NCBI GenBank assembly: GCA_030674185.1
Contig: JAPXFY010000016.1
Coordinates: 50,781,250-50,845,249, forward strand
Reading direction: 5' to 3'
Length of the DNA stretch: 64,000 nt
From: Monoplex corrugatus
Lineage: Eukaryota; Mollusca; Gastropoda; Littorinimorpha; Ranellidae
Notes under the pieces: model-generated
Databases searched by the model: none
The model's input: only the letters and a program-made list of their open reading frames with translations
Told to the model about the DNA's origin: nothing
Program-made: the position numbers and the translations under genes
Shown: positions 1-13,145 of the stretch, one piece after another
Position numbering within the stretch: position 1 is the first letter of the stretch
How the letters are laid out: each line of letters opens with the position of its first letter

Positions 1-899
1 CTTCAGAATCCTGTGTTCTTCATTGTGAATTCAGTGTAAGGAACGACTACAACATAGAGCACTTTATTTCCTCTATTCATGTTGTGTTCTTATCCAGTTT
101 TTAAGAGGGGATTGGGTCAGGGTAGACTGCACATATTCAGAAGTATGCATGGGACACATATTTGGGAACACACCTAAAGGCAGCTCTGTTTCCCATGCAT
201 GGGTCATGTCAGTATTAACTCTGAAAACATGTCTCGTGTGGTTTTGTCGGTTCTTAATAAAATTGCTTTAGTTTCAGTTCTTAAAATTACTTCATTTAAA
301 TATTCATTATCATCCCATTTGGGGGGGGGGGAGGGGGGGAATGTGTCATGAAAGTAATAAAATTTGGAAAACACTTTCTGGAAATGTGTTATGAATGCAA
401 ACATGTGAATCAGATTTTGTGGTGGTGGTTGTGGTTCATGTGAGTTACGAAGATATGTTAGAATTGATCTTTTTTTTATAAATGTTATGCTTAACTGTTA
501 ACGGCTGGAGCTGAGATCAATCAACAGTTTCAAAATGTTGGTCAAATGTCCAGCCAGAGTTAGAGCAGAGTTGAGAAGAAAAATCAACACACACACACAC
601 ACCTGTTAATCAAAACACTTTTGTGTGGAGGCATATACACACAAACAATGCCAATATAAGACACTTTGTAGAAAGATGTATGAGCCACGCTTTTCGTAAA
701 ACGGTATGCCAATATTTCATTATAAATAAAGTGCTACTGACAATGGATTATCAACAACAGAAAGTTTGAAAAGAATGACTAGTTTTAAGAAACTTGTATC
801 CACAGGTTACATTTCTCACTGGCTATGTAAGGTTTTCTTCTTGCGAATTCTTGAAATAGACTGCTAAAGGGTGCTAAAACAAGTTGCTTCAGCAAAACA
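1..899. other. AT-rich flank, no gene seen
   Basis: It contains a G run (320-338), a short CA run near 590 and nothing that looks coding. Confidence 0.6.
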
Positions 900-1035
900 C
901 TTGATAGCAGATGCATTTAACCCATCTGCAGATGCATTTAACCCAGAGGAGCAAGGCAGAAACAAAAGAGTGACAAAAGGAAATTTCAAGCACAGAATTT
1001 CCAGAAAGTTGGGATACCATGTAGGCCTACGGTAT
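900..1035. repeat. dispersed repeat family D, fragment
   Basis: A direct duplication GCAGATGCATTTAACCC (908-945) is followed by AGCAAGGCAGAAACAAAAGA and GAATTTCCAGAAAGTTGGGA, the 3' segment of the repeat also present at 1530-1620 and 2887-2995. Confidence 0.55.
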
Positions 1036-1154
1036 ACTGAGAGTCCCCAGCATCCCCAAGGGGGGACTCCTAAATTTTACAGACTCCTCATATCCACCTG
1101 TATTGCAAATCAAAACCATCCTGCTTTGATGTAGCCTATACTGATAATACAATT

Positions 1155-1640
1155 ACTACAAATGTTTTAAGCCCAATGACTGCACACAGCTGTATCAGGG
1201 GCTACAACCATCACGGAACAAATCATTGACCCTACACAAATGGAAAAGAAAACTACTTGTACACGTATCAAAGCATTTATGCATTAATCTAGAGATCTAC
1301 CCCTGCATTGTATCAAATGATTCTGTCCAATTATCACCAGGAGATTTAACAAATAAACATGACTATAAAATATAAACTAAATACACTAAAACATTAAAAC
1401 TAGCTTAAATTACCATTATTTTTGAACATTTTCTTAGAGCCAAAACGCAGTTATACACATAGACTACCAATTATGAATCCTAACAGACAGGATGTAAGGC
1501 ATTACAGAATACATAAGGCAACTGGACTAGCAAGGCAGAAAATGAAAGCAAAGAAGCAAGACAAACAACCAGAGTGACAGAAAAAAAAAATTCTAGCACA
1601 AAATTTCCAGAAGGTAGGGCTTTTATTCACAGTACCGGTA
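1155..1640. repeat. dispersed repeat family D, copy
   Basis: In order: AAGCCCAATGACTG with TATCAGGGGCTACAACC (1170-1210), CCCCTGCATTG and AATTATCACCAGGAGATTTA (1300-1350), ACACTAAAAC, then AGCAAGGCAGAAAATG and ACAAAATTTCCAGAAGGT. The same order occurs at 2390-3005 and 63360-64000. Confidence 0.65.
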
Positions 1641-2329
1641 TATTGAACAAGGCCCCATGCATCACCGTGGGTGCGTGAGGCCGTGATGAATAAAGCATGA
1701 TGTTAAAATCCAAACATAACCGGAACTTCCAAGTTCACAACTTCCTGCTGTAGAGTAGAAAGCATGATTTTAAAAAGCAATGACAAAAAAATGCTAGGAA
1801 CCCACACCTACAACAGAAAAACTGACACTACAAAGCGAACTAACTATTAAAAGAAAAATGCAGCTCCTATGCTCGGCCAAGACACTATGCCATCTTGGAC
1901 CTGCACATCCTACAAAACTATCCAGGATATATTTGCACTGGCTTTCTTCCCATCTGACTTCTGTCATTCCTCTTTCTTGCATACCATCTTCTACAGACAA
2001 AACAGCAGCCGTAGGCCTACATACGACGCATTTTAAAATAATCTGTTGAAAAGATTCATAAATACATCAGGCCTATGCGTACAATATCTAGCTAATATGT
2101 CGGGAGAAATAAATTTAAAATTTACTGAAAAGATTTACGAAAACATCTGGCCTATGAGTACTACATTATCTAGTAAACATGTTGCGGAAAAAATTAAACG
2201 CAGTGAGTTGCAACACAAAGGATAACAAAAAGTTTATTTGCAACAGGCATCAAGCACACAAAGAAAACGGTAAAAAATTTTCTTAACAACAACAGCAGTG
2301 GACATCATATGGATCATTCAAGTCATCCA

Positions 2330-3005
2330 TTAAATAATTCCAGTTATATTGTAAAAATGTGGGCAAGTCAGAGAGAATGCCCGTTGCACTTTACAAACGG
2401 CATAATTATTCTGATGATAATACATTAAATTAAGACAGTATAAACAATCTGATACATACTCCAACACCGTGCAGTATTTGCTGCAGTGAGCACATGCCTA
2501 GAGAAATGTAAAAAAACTGATCCTTCCATGTAACATCCCTTTTCCTGGATGGCCAATGCCCCATCATTCTGTTGAGAACGTATAAAATGCTCATTTCGAT
2601 GTGACCAATTATGCTGTGCCTGCTCCGTCATCCCCATATCCAAGTGATTTAAATCGTAGAAATGAACCTGGCATTGACCACTCCCGTCTAAATTATCACC
2701 AGGGGATTTTAAAAAAAACACCAAAAAAACATACAAATATAAACATAATTCAGGACACTAAAACGTATAAAAATGGGCCTAAATTACCTAGGGCCTACAA
2801 CTGCTTCTGCAAATCACACTTCCTTACAATCAATCCTAAGAGAAAGTATGTGAGGCTCTATAGAACACATACAGGTGAATGGACCAGCAAGGCAGTAAAT
2901 GATAGGAAGAAATGACAGAAAGCAAAGGAATAAGGCAGAAACAAAGTGGCAGAAAAGAAGAAATTATCACAAAATTTCCAGAAGGTGGGGATACTATTTA
3001 GTATT
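2330..3005. repeat. dispersed repeat family D, long copy
   Basis: It carries GAATGCCCGTTGCACTTTAC, GGCATTGACCACTCCCGTCT, AAATTATCACCAGGGGATTT, CAGGACACTAAAACGT, AGCAAGGCAGTAAATG and CACAAAATTTCCAGAAGGTG. Related openings with GTTGCACTT are found near 12670 and 40085. Confidence 0.65.
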
Positions 3006-3009
3006 TATA

Positions 3010-3985
3010 CTAAAAGAGACCACAGGGCAGCACCAGAACTTCATCTATCAGTATAAAAATTTATGTTAATATACACATGCGGTTCTTCAATGTTAAATGT
3101 GGCCGTGACATTTGGAATGACTGTACCAAATGTGATGTCATAACAAATGTCAATATTTGCATATCATTTTGTAATTAGATCATGGAATAATTAGACCAGG
3201 AGTGTGTAAAAGTTTCAAATTGCTGTGACAATTACTTTTTGAGGCATTAGGATATTGTCGTTATGTATCGATGACCCTGGTAATAATAACTACTTTTCAA
3301 GTAGGCCTACTTCATCTCACAAAAATCCCAAGCACTTCACAAAAATATAAGTGACAGAAGTGAATTTCTCAGTCTACAGCAAATAGGCCTACATAACCCC
3401 TACCACTGTGTTCAAGGAGATGAACCATAAAAGAGCTAATGTTTGAAAACTGAATATCTACCACCAGATGGCAGATGCTACTGCAACGATGATGGTAAAT
3501 AACTGAAAAGCACATAGGCTACAACTGTACACTTTTAAAAGTAAATCAAGGAATACACCTCTCTCTCTCCTGTATGTCATATTCTGAATTAACTAACATT
3601 ATAGAACAAAAATGTTACAGCGAAAAGAACAAAAGAAGACCATTTGAAGTATTCCATAAAACTTTAAAAAAATGCTTCACATCACAGGGATGAATTGTTA
3701 CACATGGCACTGCTTGTATATTTATAATAGGTTTTAGTTTATGGAGCAAATATTCAAGAATTCTTATTGCATAATTTCCAATGTAGGCCTACTAACACTT
3801 TATCACAAATGACTTCCAACACAAGGAACCTTGTGTACTTGTAACAGGGGTATAAATCTTATCAAACTGCAAATTAATGCACTTCCATTTGACAAATAAA
3901 CAAAAAGACATGAAACCATTGTGGTTCACTCCGAGGCTACATACTAGAACTTATTACAATCAAATTCCTTGTCCTTAAATTTTTT
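3010..3985. other. AT-rich flank with palindrome GTAGGCCTAC
   Basis: No gene was recognised. Exact GTAGGCCTAC occurs at 3301 and 3783 and a near match at 3384. Confidence 0.6.
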
Positions 3986-3989
3986 TCTT

Positions 3990-4335
3990 TAGCAGGCTGG
4001 GTGGCTGTACTGAAAACAGTGGACTCAAGATCTGATGTCTGGAGCTCAATCTCTGCCTGCAACATAAAAGACTGGCTTTTTTACGGGTCATGTTAATGCT
4101 CCAATCATTGTGGTGGCGTCAGCTTGATGTTTAATAAGTCCTGTTCTCTTTGCTTCACTCCCATTTCAAGACCTTGCCAACACACACTGTTTAGTGCAGG
4201 CTCAAGGTACCTGCCAGATAATTTCTGGCAGATTTTGGTGCAGCGCATATGGAATTCTCTCAGATTGATGAATCCCTCTTGAACAAGCTCCTAAAACAGC
4301 TCCATAGCAATTTGACCACCCTTGGAAAATTCTTC
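3990..4335 (+). mobile_element. tRNA-Leu-derived SINE, copy 1
   Basis: The head resembles tRNA-Leu(CAA): GGGTGGCTG, then GTGGACTCAAGATCTGATGT (anticodon-arm look) and a B-box-like GGAGCTCAATCTC. The body carries GACTGGCTTTTTTACGGGTC and, near 4196-4290, GTGCAGGCTCAAGGTACCTG and GCATATGGAATTCTCTC. The same order occurs at 28855-29165 and 34553-34800. Confidence 0.7.
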
Positions 4336-5147
4336 ATAATATTTTTGTAGGCCTACAATCAATATTCATTAGTACTATGGGTAGGTTAACTTAGAAAATG
4401 TGATGAACATTTAAAATTGTTGGGACCCGAGTGACGTGAAGAAAAGTGTGCTCTTTCATTTATTTTCAACCATGCGACCGTGTTTCAGACTGCCAGAATG
4501 CTCTTACTGAGAAATGTGTGCTCTTTCACTTATTTTTAACAGTGTGTTTGTCTTTAGGACAGACAAAATGCTCCTATACTAGCAACCATGAGTTCTTTAC
4601 ACTTATTCACACTCCCCCATGCCTCCAAGACAGAATGTTTCTACTAGCAGCACCCATGAACACTAGAGAGCAAAGCAATTCACAATCATGTAGGGCCTAC
4701 ACTTTGTTACTATGGTCATAATTTGGAAAAATTTAATGGATTCCCATACACTTGCATCTCATCCCTTTCTTTGCATTAATACGCCTGCCTTTTTCACACA
4801 GTTCAATGGAGATTTTTTGGTGAATTTCATAATTAGGAGAGCTGAGGGGGTGACTGTTTTGGCTGAGACTGCTGTGTGAAACAGCACACGGGTAGGGAGT
4901 GCAAGAGTTAACAAATATGTTAAGTAAAAAAATAAACACACACACACAAACACACACACAAAAAGAAAAGAGGACTGTATAAACTGTAAAAGAAGTACCG
5001 GTAGGGCTGAAAAAAGTTTAAACAACTGTTCTTTAAATCTTCCAAAAACAAGAACAGCAACAACAAAGTAAAATGATGTCAACATCTAAACTGTTCTGCA
5101 TAGTAAAAAATGTGACCTTCCTTTTCATTGTCTCGACAATGTCTCAT

Positions 5148-5390
5148 TTTATTCTGATGATGTATGATGATATGAATGATGAAAGTGGAATGTAAAATCC
5201 ATAAAGAAAGAAATGTAAGAAAAGAAAGTATCCCATATTTGTTTTACACATTTTGTATTATCTGACTTCAGTTTATTCTGACGATGTATGATAATCTTGT
5301 GACAGGTTCGTAGAAACATACATATAAGAAAAATCCCATCTGTACTTTTTGCAGCCTACTTTTGTATTATATTTCTTTTAACATTTTATT
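5148..5390 (-). promoter_or_regulatory. candidate HPGD polyadenylation signals
   Basis: AATAAA reads on the minus strand at 5385-5390, 5272-5277 and 5148-5153, 0.42 to 0.66 kb past the HPGD stop. Another lies at 2233-2238. The hexamer is common in AT-rich DNA, so which one is used is not decided by the sequence. Confidence 0.35.
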
Positions 5391-5811
5391 CAACTGATAC
5401 ATATGATCTATACTGTAGCTTTTCTTTTCTTACAGACACAGACGGCCAGACAGACATACGCATGCACAAACACACATGAAATCACATTTGTGTGATAAAG
5501 CTAATGTTTTATCTGCTTTTGTGTGATACATGACAGCAACAAATTCATAAGATGGAATAACATTCTTTTTTTTTCAGAACTGAGGAGATTATATGTACGA
5601 GCTCATACATTTGAGTATTCATCCATGCATATTTTGAGCCAATGTTTCTAGCAATTTCACAATTTGCTCAGCAAACAACATGCAGGCCTACATATTAACA
5701 TTAATATACATGTGCATTTCCTGATTAATATTTCAGCAGTAACATATATTTCCTGAAAGCGTATTTCAGCATAATTATTATACATTTCTTCTGCCAAGAA
5801 CTGCAAAGTTT

Positions 5812-5941
5812 TCATATCTTGCTGAGTGCCAGAGGTTTCTTGTAGTACTGCATGCCCTTTCTTTTTGTAATGGTCATGACAGCACCGTTACACTGTTCAT
5901 CTTCTACCAGCTGCATAAATCCTTCAACCACTGCTGGTACT
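5812..5941 (-). CDS. HPGD: HPGD-like exon 7 (C terminus, stop TGA)
   Basis: It encodes residues 214-256 and the stop at 5812-5814. [20 protein letters not shown] and VMTITKKKGMQ-like segments match the conserved C-terminal helix and strand of HPGD (the third of those Lys is Arg here). The C terminus is about ten residues shorter than in the human protein. Confidence 0.92.
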
Positions 5942-8900
5942 CTGCACACATAAATTGTGTATCAGTTGTGTGTATGTGTGTGTGTATGGCATGTACTAGA
6001 GAGAGTCAAAAAAATAATTTTGGTGAATAAAAATGTAATACGTCAATGGTTTTAATGTTTTCTGACTGGAATAATTATCTACTAGTCATAACATATGTAA
6101 ATAATCATTATAACTTTGTGGGGGAATATACAAAGAGAAGAGTGGCAGAATGGTACAGATGTTTGCCTGCCAATAACTAAACTCTAGGTTGAAGCCTAGA
6201 CTTTTCTCCTAAGTTTGACCGAAAAATCAAGCTGAATGTCTAGTCCTTTAGGAGGGGATGAAAAATGAGTCGAACCCATGTGCCGTCTGGCCTGAACACA
6301 CTAAAGAACTCATGGTAGTTGAAAGTCGTGAAGAGCAAGGCATCTGCCCGGCTACTCTGGTATAAAACACTGGAGAGACAAGTTCATTTCCCAGGTCCCT
6401 CCCATTGAAGGCCAGTTAGATTTCTTGCCCTTCTGAAGTCTTGGTTCAAAAAAAAAAATTGGGTGGCACTGTACTGGGGCAACACACTCTCAAAGGGGAG
6501 AGCAGCCCCAGTTTCACATGCTAAAACCACTGACAAAAAATGTGAATATGAACATGAATGTGAATATGAAATTCAATATGTCAATGATTTTAATGTTCTC
6601 TGACTAGAATAATTATTTACCAATCATAACAAATAGAAATACCATTACAATTTCTTTTTTTTGGCTGTCCATTTTCTGCACCGCCTCTGTGTACTTGCCC
6701 CTCACCACTCATTATTAGCGTCACACACTCTACCATATTCAACTTATGCAATATTTCACATGAATGCTCTATTTCTGGGGACAATTTTTCTCAATACTAA
6801 AATGACAGATAAGAATGAGGACAAATGGACGACAGTATGAAGTTCTATTTTGGATGAGGCTGTATGACAAGGCTGTTAAAATCTGAGCAATACCTTCAAT
6901 GATGTATCCTAAAGCCCACAAGACTTAACTGTGTAGTCCCAGTCTTCCCGATGAGTCCAAGCATGCTCAACTCGGGTAGACACTGACTGTGACTGAAACT
7001 CCCCCACCCCCATTATTTGCTTACTTTGTTTTAGAAAAAAAAAAAGTGTCCCAGTGATATACAAAATGAAATACAATATTTCTTTATTAACGTTTTGCCT
7101 CCCGCACCCTATCCATCAACTGCAAAAAGTTAACCCTTTGACTCCCTTACCTTATCCACCAGCTCCCTGCAGGAAGCTGGTGGATAGGGTGAGCGAGTCA
7201 AAGAGTTAAGTTTTTGCTTTGCTAGCAAGACTGACAGTGCAGGATGCTTGTGGACAGGGTGCAGGAATCAAAGGGTTAATCCAAGTTTGGAAATGTTCAA
7301 CCTGAAATGTGCGTGTCACTGATGTACAGATACAAAGTAATAAAGTACCAAAGTAATACCGAAGTGACTCCTAGACAACGGAACAACCTTGAGACAGGTT
7401 GATAAGTTTAAATACCAGGTAACAATCATTTCACCAGATGGCAGATGCACATCAGAAATAGCCAGCAGAATCGGCCAAGCCATAACAGCATTCAAGAAGA
7501 TGAAAAGCATTCTTACCAACAAATGCCTATCAATTAACATCAGGAAGAGAGTTCTTGAATGTTATATAGAACTGATAATGTTATATGGATGTGAGGCATG
7601 GACAGTCAACAAGCAAAGCCAGAACAAGATTGAAGCAGTTGAGATATGGTTTCTAAGAAGAATAATGAGAGTTCCATGGACAGCAAAGAAAACAAATGAG
7701 ACAGTCTTGATGGAGGCAGACACAAGAAGATCATTCATAAGGAAGACTAGGAAAAGACAGGCAACATTTATAGGCCATTTTATGATGAAAGGGGAATTGG
7801 GAGCACCTGGTCACAACAGGAAAGCTGGAGGGACAGAGAGCACCAGGTAGACTCAGGGAGAAGATATTGGACGGACTTGCACAATGGCTGAAGACAAAGA
7901 GGGTGGAAGAGGTGCTTGAGGTAACAAGGGATAGAAACAGATGGAAGGCCATGATCACGAGCGCCATGTGGCAAGGCACTTGATGATGATGATGATGATG
8001 ACTACGAGACTTTTCAAAAGACAGACACTTACTCATTGATGCCTACCATCTGCATGAACTTTGCACCCTCATCTGGGAACAGAGTAACGCTGTTGGAGAG
8101 AATATCGGTGTCAGTGAAGGCAGGACAGAGACAGGCGAAACGGAGACCCATTTTCTTCACGTAGGGATTGAGCTGCACAAAGTATACAAATCATTAGTTC
8201 ACAGTGTTATTCTCCAAAATTTGGACTCACTTGTGCTGCACAGACAAAATATATAAATCATTTCACAGAGTTTTTCTCCAAAATTTGGACTCACTGCACA
8301 ATACGCATAATTAGACTTTTCAGTAGAGGATGGTGAACTCAAGCTGTTAAGTGTGCTGACCACATAGTGGACATGCACTGACATGACTTTCATGATCTTT
8401 AACCCTTTGATTCCCACACCCTATCCACTAACTGCAAAAACTTAACCCTTTGACTCCCTCTCCCTATCCACCAGCTTCCTGCAGAAGCTGGTGGATAGGG
8501 AGAGGGTATCAAAGGGTTAAGTTTTTGCTTTGCTAGTATGGTTGGCACTGCAGATTGCCAGGGGACAAGATGCGGGAGTCAAAGGGTTCATGATCATATT
8601 TTGATACTCTGCAAAACATGTACACATGAAGGGGTTTAGGCATTGGCAGATCTACATTCGATGACCTTGGCCACGAGAAAAATCTCCACCCTTCACTCAC
8701 CGGTCGGAGGTATTTAGAAGAATCAAACCCAGAACCTTCAGACCGAAGTCTGATATTTACCCAATTGACTGCCATGTCCAATAAGACAATTCATACATGG
8801 ATTATACTGCACAGACAAACATGGATCATGCCTGGATACATGGATTGTCCAGCATAGACTATTGTGCATGGATTTGCTTCATACACAAATCATAAGCCTA

Positions 8901-10134
8901 CATGGAGTGTGCTGCACAGACAATCATACATGACTGTGTTGCACAGTCAATCACACATGGACTGCTGCACAATCATACATGAATATTACTGCACGTCAAT
9001 CATTCACTGATTGTTCTGCAAGACAATCATACATTGATTAAGCTGCATAGACAATCATACATGGATTATGCTGCACAGACAATCATACCTGGATTATGCT
9101 GCTCAGACAATCATGCATGGATTATGCTGCACAATCATACAGGGATTATGCTGCATAGACAATCATACATGAATTGTGTGGTGTAGACAATCATACACGG
9201 ATTGTGTGGAGCAGACAATCATACATGGATTGTGTGGTGTGCACAATCATATATGGATTGTGTGGTGTGCACAATCATACATGGATTGTGTGGTGTGCAC
9301 AATCATATATGGATTGTGCTGTTTACACTATCATACATGGATTATGCCACATAAATAATCATTCATAGATTATGCTGTATAGATGATCATTCATGGATTG
9401 TGCGGTGTGAACTATCATACATCGATTATTCACATGGACTGTGGTATATAGACAGTACAATATGGATTGAGCTGCACAGACAATCATACATGGATTGTGT
9501 TGTATAGACAATACTATATAGACTGTGCTGTATAGACACTCGTACATCCATTGTGCTGTATAGACAATCCAACATGAACTGTACTGTATAGACAATACTA
9601 CATGGATTGAGCTGTACAGACAATCATTCAGATTGTGCTTCATGGATAATCTCCCCCCCCCCCCCCCCTCCAGTTACAGTCATGAAGTTAATAATCAAAA
9701 GTTTTGGAGTTTTGAATTTGTTCAAGAGGGATTCATCACGCCGCGCCTAGAAAATTTCATATGCCCTTGGCCCAAATCTGCTAGCGGTTATCTAAAATAA
9801 TCGAGAAATCAACTACACTGAAAAGAAAAAGGTGTAACCATATTTTTGTTGTTCTCTGTCAACAGCAAAAGTGTCAACTGAACAGAAGGCACATGGGGAA
9901 GCCACAGTAAAAAAGAATAATTTGGGAGTGATTAGTTTACTGACAGTTTGTGGACAATTTTTGGTTCACAAGTGTAGCGATTAAAACTTACCGACCAACT
10001 CTGAGTGAATCCCGAAACAGCAAATTTGGTGGCAGTGTAGGCAGGTGCCATGAAGGCTTTTGGAGTTACGCCTGCCACAAAGTGTACACATCATTTTACA
10101 GATCTGTTGTTCAGAAATTCCTTGGTCATTAACA

Positions 10135-10229
<95 letters not shown>

Positions 10230-13105
10230 TTACAAAAGATGAATGAAGAAAAGGGAAAAAGTATGAAAACAGAATGATGTCGAAGAGCGTGTGTACACTC
10301 AATTATTAATCCTTATAATATGTATGTAAATTCAAACACTATGCTTCTCAATTTGTAATCTGATGTTAAGCAGAGAAAATGGAATCAGAAAAACATGAAC
10401 ACAGAATCAGAACGCGTATTTAATACAACCAGACAAGACAGGCGCAAATTTTTGGCCAACTGGCCTTTGTCAAGCGTAAATGTAAGATCACAAAAGTACG
10501 AACAACAAATACAAAAATTAGGAGAAAAAGACCCAAATTTCCCTGCTGCTTTGTCTAGTGGGAGAAACTGGTATAACAAAGAAAAGTATTGCATGACCTT
10601 AGGACGTAAACAGTGTTCACACTAACAAAGATATGGATGAAATATCTGTTTCGATCTTGGGGTTTTCAACTGGGTACAAAAACAAACAATCATACAAAAA
10701 CAACACGCAGACACATTTGCAAGACAGAAACAATACGCAGCTGACATGTTGTACATTACTGCCCCCCTCTCTCTCACACATGCACACCCAGACAAACAAA
10801 TTTTGATTACTATTTTCCTACTTACGTCTCTCATTTTCTCTCTAAAATGGAAACAAATGCTGTAACTCTTTACTTTCCATGTATATCATCCCCTATATTG
10901 TTGATTTACTTATGTATTTCTTTTTCAGTATTTTCAGTTCCAGGCAGATTTGTAAATTAGCAATGGCAAGTTTGAAAAATGGCTTTCAGCTATAACCTTC
11001 TAGCGTTGGAAAAGGATGTTTCACTGTCATCATCTCTACCCATATGATCAATCCCACTGAAACAATCCTTTCTTTTGTATGTTTTTTTGGAATGATGTTA
11101 TCACTGTCATTGGCTCTACCCATATGATCAATCCTACTCAAACACTCCTTTCTTTCGTATGATTTTACTTAGGTTTTTACAATTCAAACTTATTTTGCTC
11201 GTTTAGTTTTAAGGAAATCATGTTGACTTTTCAATGTCCTTATGCTTGTGTTATATGTGTAATGTAGCAAGGACTAGTTTGTAAGACAGGTCCACTGGAA
11301 CCTAATGTTACTATCTTTGAGTAATAAAATGCTTTGAAGTTTTAAAGTTTGATCAAAGCCAACACGTGAAATAATTCAGAAAAATGCCAAAACCCCTATG
11401 TAGGCAAGGGATGTCAGTGAAGCTGACTGCTTGTGGAAGGAAGAAAAATGAGCATCAGCCAAGTGTAGGGACAGTGTTAACTGACTGACACCAAAGAGTG
11501 CATGATACTACTGTAGAATTACAAAGACCTTCAGGTGCTTTTACACACAAAGTGACTTAATTCAATGGTTTAAAATGGCACATATGCATAATTATACTGA
11601 AATCTATGCATGATTATACTGAAATCTTTTTCTTAATTTTTGTGTAAAAATGGAGATTACTGAATGGTTTAACTTTTTTTTTTTAAACTTTATTCTTGTT
11701 TTCAATAGCATCTCTCTAAACTGTTTCTATTTTGTGTTGTTACAGACTACAGAGTTAATTCTGTCTAAAAGCTGTTTTCTGTTTGCTTGTCTGTCTGTTT
11801 TTCTGTTTGTTTGTTTGTCTGTCTTTTCCACTGCAAGGCAAACAACCCTGCTCACCGTTTCTTGGGATTGTGGACAATTATCAAAAACAAATGGCTGTGA
11901 TCAAATTCACCCTGCCACATGAATGTAAAATGGAGAAAGCCCATTTCCACAAGACTGACGAGTATGCCAGTCTAGTCAGCAACTTGAGGAATTCTGGCTT
12001 CTATGCCCAAGTACTCACGTAGACGTAGAGCAAAAGAGAGAGAGACAGAGAGAGTGGGGAGGGGCAAAGGGCAAGAAAATGACCTGCAGTTGATGCTACA
12101 TTGATAATGAGCCCTCCGTTTCCCCCTTTTTCTTTGCTCATCACATCGATGGCCATGTTGGTGCCAGTGATCACACCTGTCTGAAACGAAACAAACCACA
12201 AAACTTTTGTCTATACTGAGGTAAAAATTGTCCTGTAAAATCGATGGCACAGGAAAGCCAGGTGGTAGAGAACTGAATTTTTTCTCTCTCAGGGTCAGCA
12301 TGATGAGGGTGGTGCCCATCTTCTCTCCCTAACTTTGCTTTTCCCTAAACATCAACAGGTAAGGTTCTCATTCACAGCTATGTGGAAGGCAAAAAGGTTT
12401 TCGCACACTTGTGTCATCAGACTGCAAGGTGGGAGAATCTCTCCCTCTATGCCGATCAGACCACCTGTGGTGTTAATAATAAGTTATTATTAATAATAAT
12501 AATAATAATAATAACATAATAATAATAACAACAACAACAGCAACAACAATATTCATCATCATCATCATCATCATCATCACCACCACCACACCACCACCAT
12601 CATCATCATCATCATCATCATCATTATTTATTATTCCATTTGTATAACACAAACAGTCAAAATCAGAGAATGATCGTTGCACTTAAAAAAAGAAAAAGGG
12701 AGGGTGTTCATGTAAATACATAAATGCAGTATAAACACAGTCGGATACATACATGCATACATATATGCAACAAAAACACAGTTCATCAAAAATAACAACA
12801 TGCAATTAGAAATAGGTGATAGTGATACTTACATGGTAAACATAATCTTTCAGACATATACACACACTTACATGACAAAGCAAACACAGACACACATGAA
12901 TAAACTCATATATACAAGTACATATGTATACGTACATTTGAGGTGAGGGAGTTACTGGGTCAATACAGTGATGTTGTAACAACATGTGATATAACACTAC
13001 TACTAGTACAAAGGGGTTATATAAGGAAGAAAAACGTACAGAATTAAATAAGTTTTTCATTTATCAGTGTTGGGTTTATATATGTACAAACACTCACTTG
13101 AACAC

Positions 13106-13145
<40 letters not shown>

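Noticed and set aside
9174..9643. Repeat-protein-like frames on both strands
   Set aside because: They come from the minisatellite. No start context, splice signals or conservation pattern.
8780..9648. Possible CRISPR-like array
   Set aside because: Units are contiguous and diverged with no unique spacers. The genome is animal.
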